DNA of 64,000 bases from Paenibacillus abyssi. GTDB taxonomy: Bacteria > Bacillota > Bacilli > Paenibacillales > Paenibacillaceae. The position numbers were made by a program, and so were the translations under genes. Positions 63,352 to 64,000 of this stretch are shown here, in pieces; within the stretch, counting starts at the first letter, position 1; each line of letters starts with the position of its first letter. The stretch covers positions 186,001 to 250,000 of the forward strand of contig NZ_BMGR01000004.1 in the NCBI RefSeq assembly GCF_014640295.1, given 5' to 3'. The notes under the pieces are model-generated. The model searched no databases and was not told where the DNA came from. It worked only from the letters and a program-made list of their open reading frames with translations.

Positions 63352-64000
63352 CTAAAATTTCGGCATGTTTTGGTTCAATTCTTCGCGAATAAATCGCCCA
63401 ATCCGTCTGGCAGCCTCTACTAACCTTTCTTCCTCTTCTACCAATGCGATACGAACATAACCTTCCCCTTCTTGGCCGAAGGCATCGCCCGGTATGACCG
63501 CTACGCCCGTCTTGCGCAGCATTTCCTGGGAAATTCGACGGGATGTCCAACCATTCGACACCGCAGCCCCAGGAAGAGCCGCCCAGATAAACATGGTCGC
63601 CTTTGGCTTAGCCACGTTCCATCCCTCTTCACGCAATGCTTGCACGAAGCTGTCGCGCCGCCTCTCATACAGCGCACCCACCGGAGCCCCGACCCGCTCC
63701 ATATCCTCCTGCAGCGCCACGATTCCGGCCTGCTGTAGCGCATCAAAAACGCCGTAGTCGAGATTAGCCTTCAGATCGCGAAGCGCTCCGATCGCCTCCC
63801 GGTTACCGGTGAGAAATCCGATCCGGCAGCCTGCCATGTTAAAGCTCTTCGATAAGGAATGAAACTCCACGGCAATATCGAGCGCCCCGGGTACCTCCAA
63901 AATACTTGGCGGCCTGTAACCATCGAAGGCCATCTCGGAATAGGCCAGATCATGCACAACAAGCACGCCATAATGCTTCGCCATCTTAATCAGCTTCTCA
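63352..64000 (-). CDS. PLP-dependent aminotransferase (N-terminus beyond window)
   Basis: The C-terminal 216 residues of a class-I aminotransferase; the frame stays open through the right edge (upstream residues EKLIK), so the start is outside. Seen are VLVVHDLAYSEMAFDG, the PLP lysine in FHSLSKSFNMAGCRIGFLTG, and GVAVIPGDAFGQEGEGYVRIAL with the substrate-carboxylate Arg. The pattern is closest to LL-diaminopimelate/aspartate aminotransferases of Bacillales; the exact reaction cannot be set from this half. Confidence 0.88.
   Translation of the reverse strand, partial: EKLIKMAKHYGVLVVHDLAYSEMAFDGYRPPSILEVPGALDIAVEFHSLSKSFNMAGCRIGFLTGNREAIGALRDLKANLDYGVFDALQQAGIVALQEDMERVGAPVGALYERRRDSFVQALREEGWNVAKPKATMFIWAALPGAAVSNGWTSRRISQEMLRKTGVAVIPGDAFGQEGEGYVRIALVEEEERLVEAARRIGRFIREELNQNMPKF

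Overview
The window looks like chromosome of a Gram-positive, spore-forming, motile bacterium of the Paenibacillus type. The signs are SLH-domain surface proteins, an EcsAB transporter, YesM/YesN-type two-component regulation of a sugar ABC transporter, spore-membrane SpoVA genes, CheX and a chemoreceptor, strong AGGAGG ribosome sites and GC content near one half. I see no rRNA, tRNA, CRISPR array, transposase or phage gene. The assignment is inferred from gene content only.

Region 1 (1-8.6 kb) holds a TPP-riboswitch operon for thiamine (thiC-thiF-thiE/S-thiG, with ThiE and ThiS fused), a GT4 glycosyltransferase, a zinc polyol dehydrogenase, a small membrane protein and phosphatidylserine decarboxylase. 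Region 2 (8.6-27 kb) is mixed housekeeping and regulatory genes: a MocR regulator divergent from a PNPOx-fold protein, an AraC regulator, aminotransferase, M29 aminopeptidase, EcsAB, an SLH protein, DEAD-box helicase, SDR, CheX, a zinc-dependent phospholipase-C-fold protein, a stand-alone HRDC protein behind a leader terminator, small conserved proteins, and an Rrf2 regulator with a QorB-like reductase that share an operator.

Region 3 (27-32.4 kb) is an IclR-led operon for a sugar acid: SDR dehydrogenase, FAH-family hydrolase, two-part UxaA-family dehydratase and a Gfo/Idh oxidoreductase. Together they fit a non-phosphorylating route for a 6-deoxy sugar acid such as L-fuconate or L-rhamnonate. 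Region 4 (32.5-36.6 kb) is a forespore cluster with the gene content of the spoVA-2mob heat-resistance operon: DUF421-DUF1657 '2Duf', spoVAC, spoVAD, spoVAEb, a YhcN/YlaJ lipoprotein and a separate DUF1657 gene. A promoter matching the sigma-G consensus precedes the lipoprotein gene.

Region 5 (36.6-56.4 kb) is the most unusual part: fifteen co-directional, often overlapping genes plus an ASRT-family gene. It combines a GH78 alpha-L-rhamnosidase, an ABC sugar importer, a YesM/YesN pair, an AraC regulator, one formylglycine-type sulfatase, two sulfatase-fold proteins with Thr in place of the catalytic Cys, an APS-kinase homologue, three Gfo/Idh oxidoreductases and a xylose-isomerase-like TIM barrel. 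Two promoters carry catabolite (cre) sites at the same position. The lead one also has a 21-bp spaced direct repeat typical of AraC activators. I read it as a carbon-catabolite-controlled locus for a sulfated or otherwise ester-decorated rhamnose-containing glycoside, possibly cleaved by keto-sugar chemistry. The substrate is inferred.

Region 6 (56.4-64 kb) has a methyl-accepting chemotaxis protein, a small frameshifted gene, a large cell-surface subtilisin with SLH anchors, a 5'-3' exonuclease and a truncated aminotransferase at the right edge.
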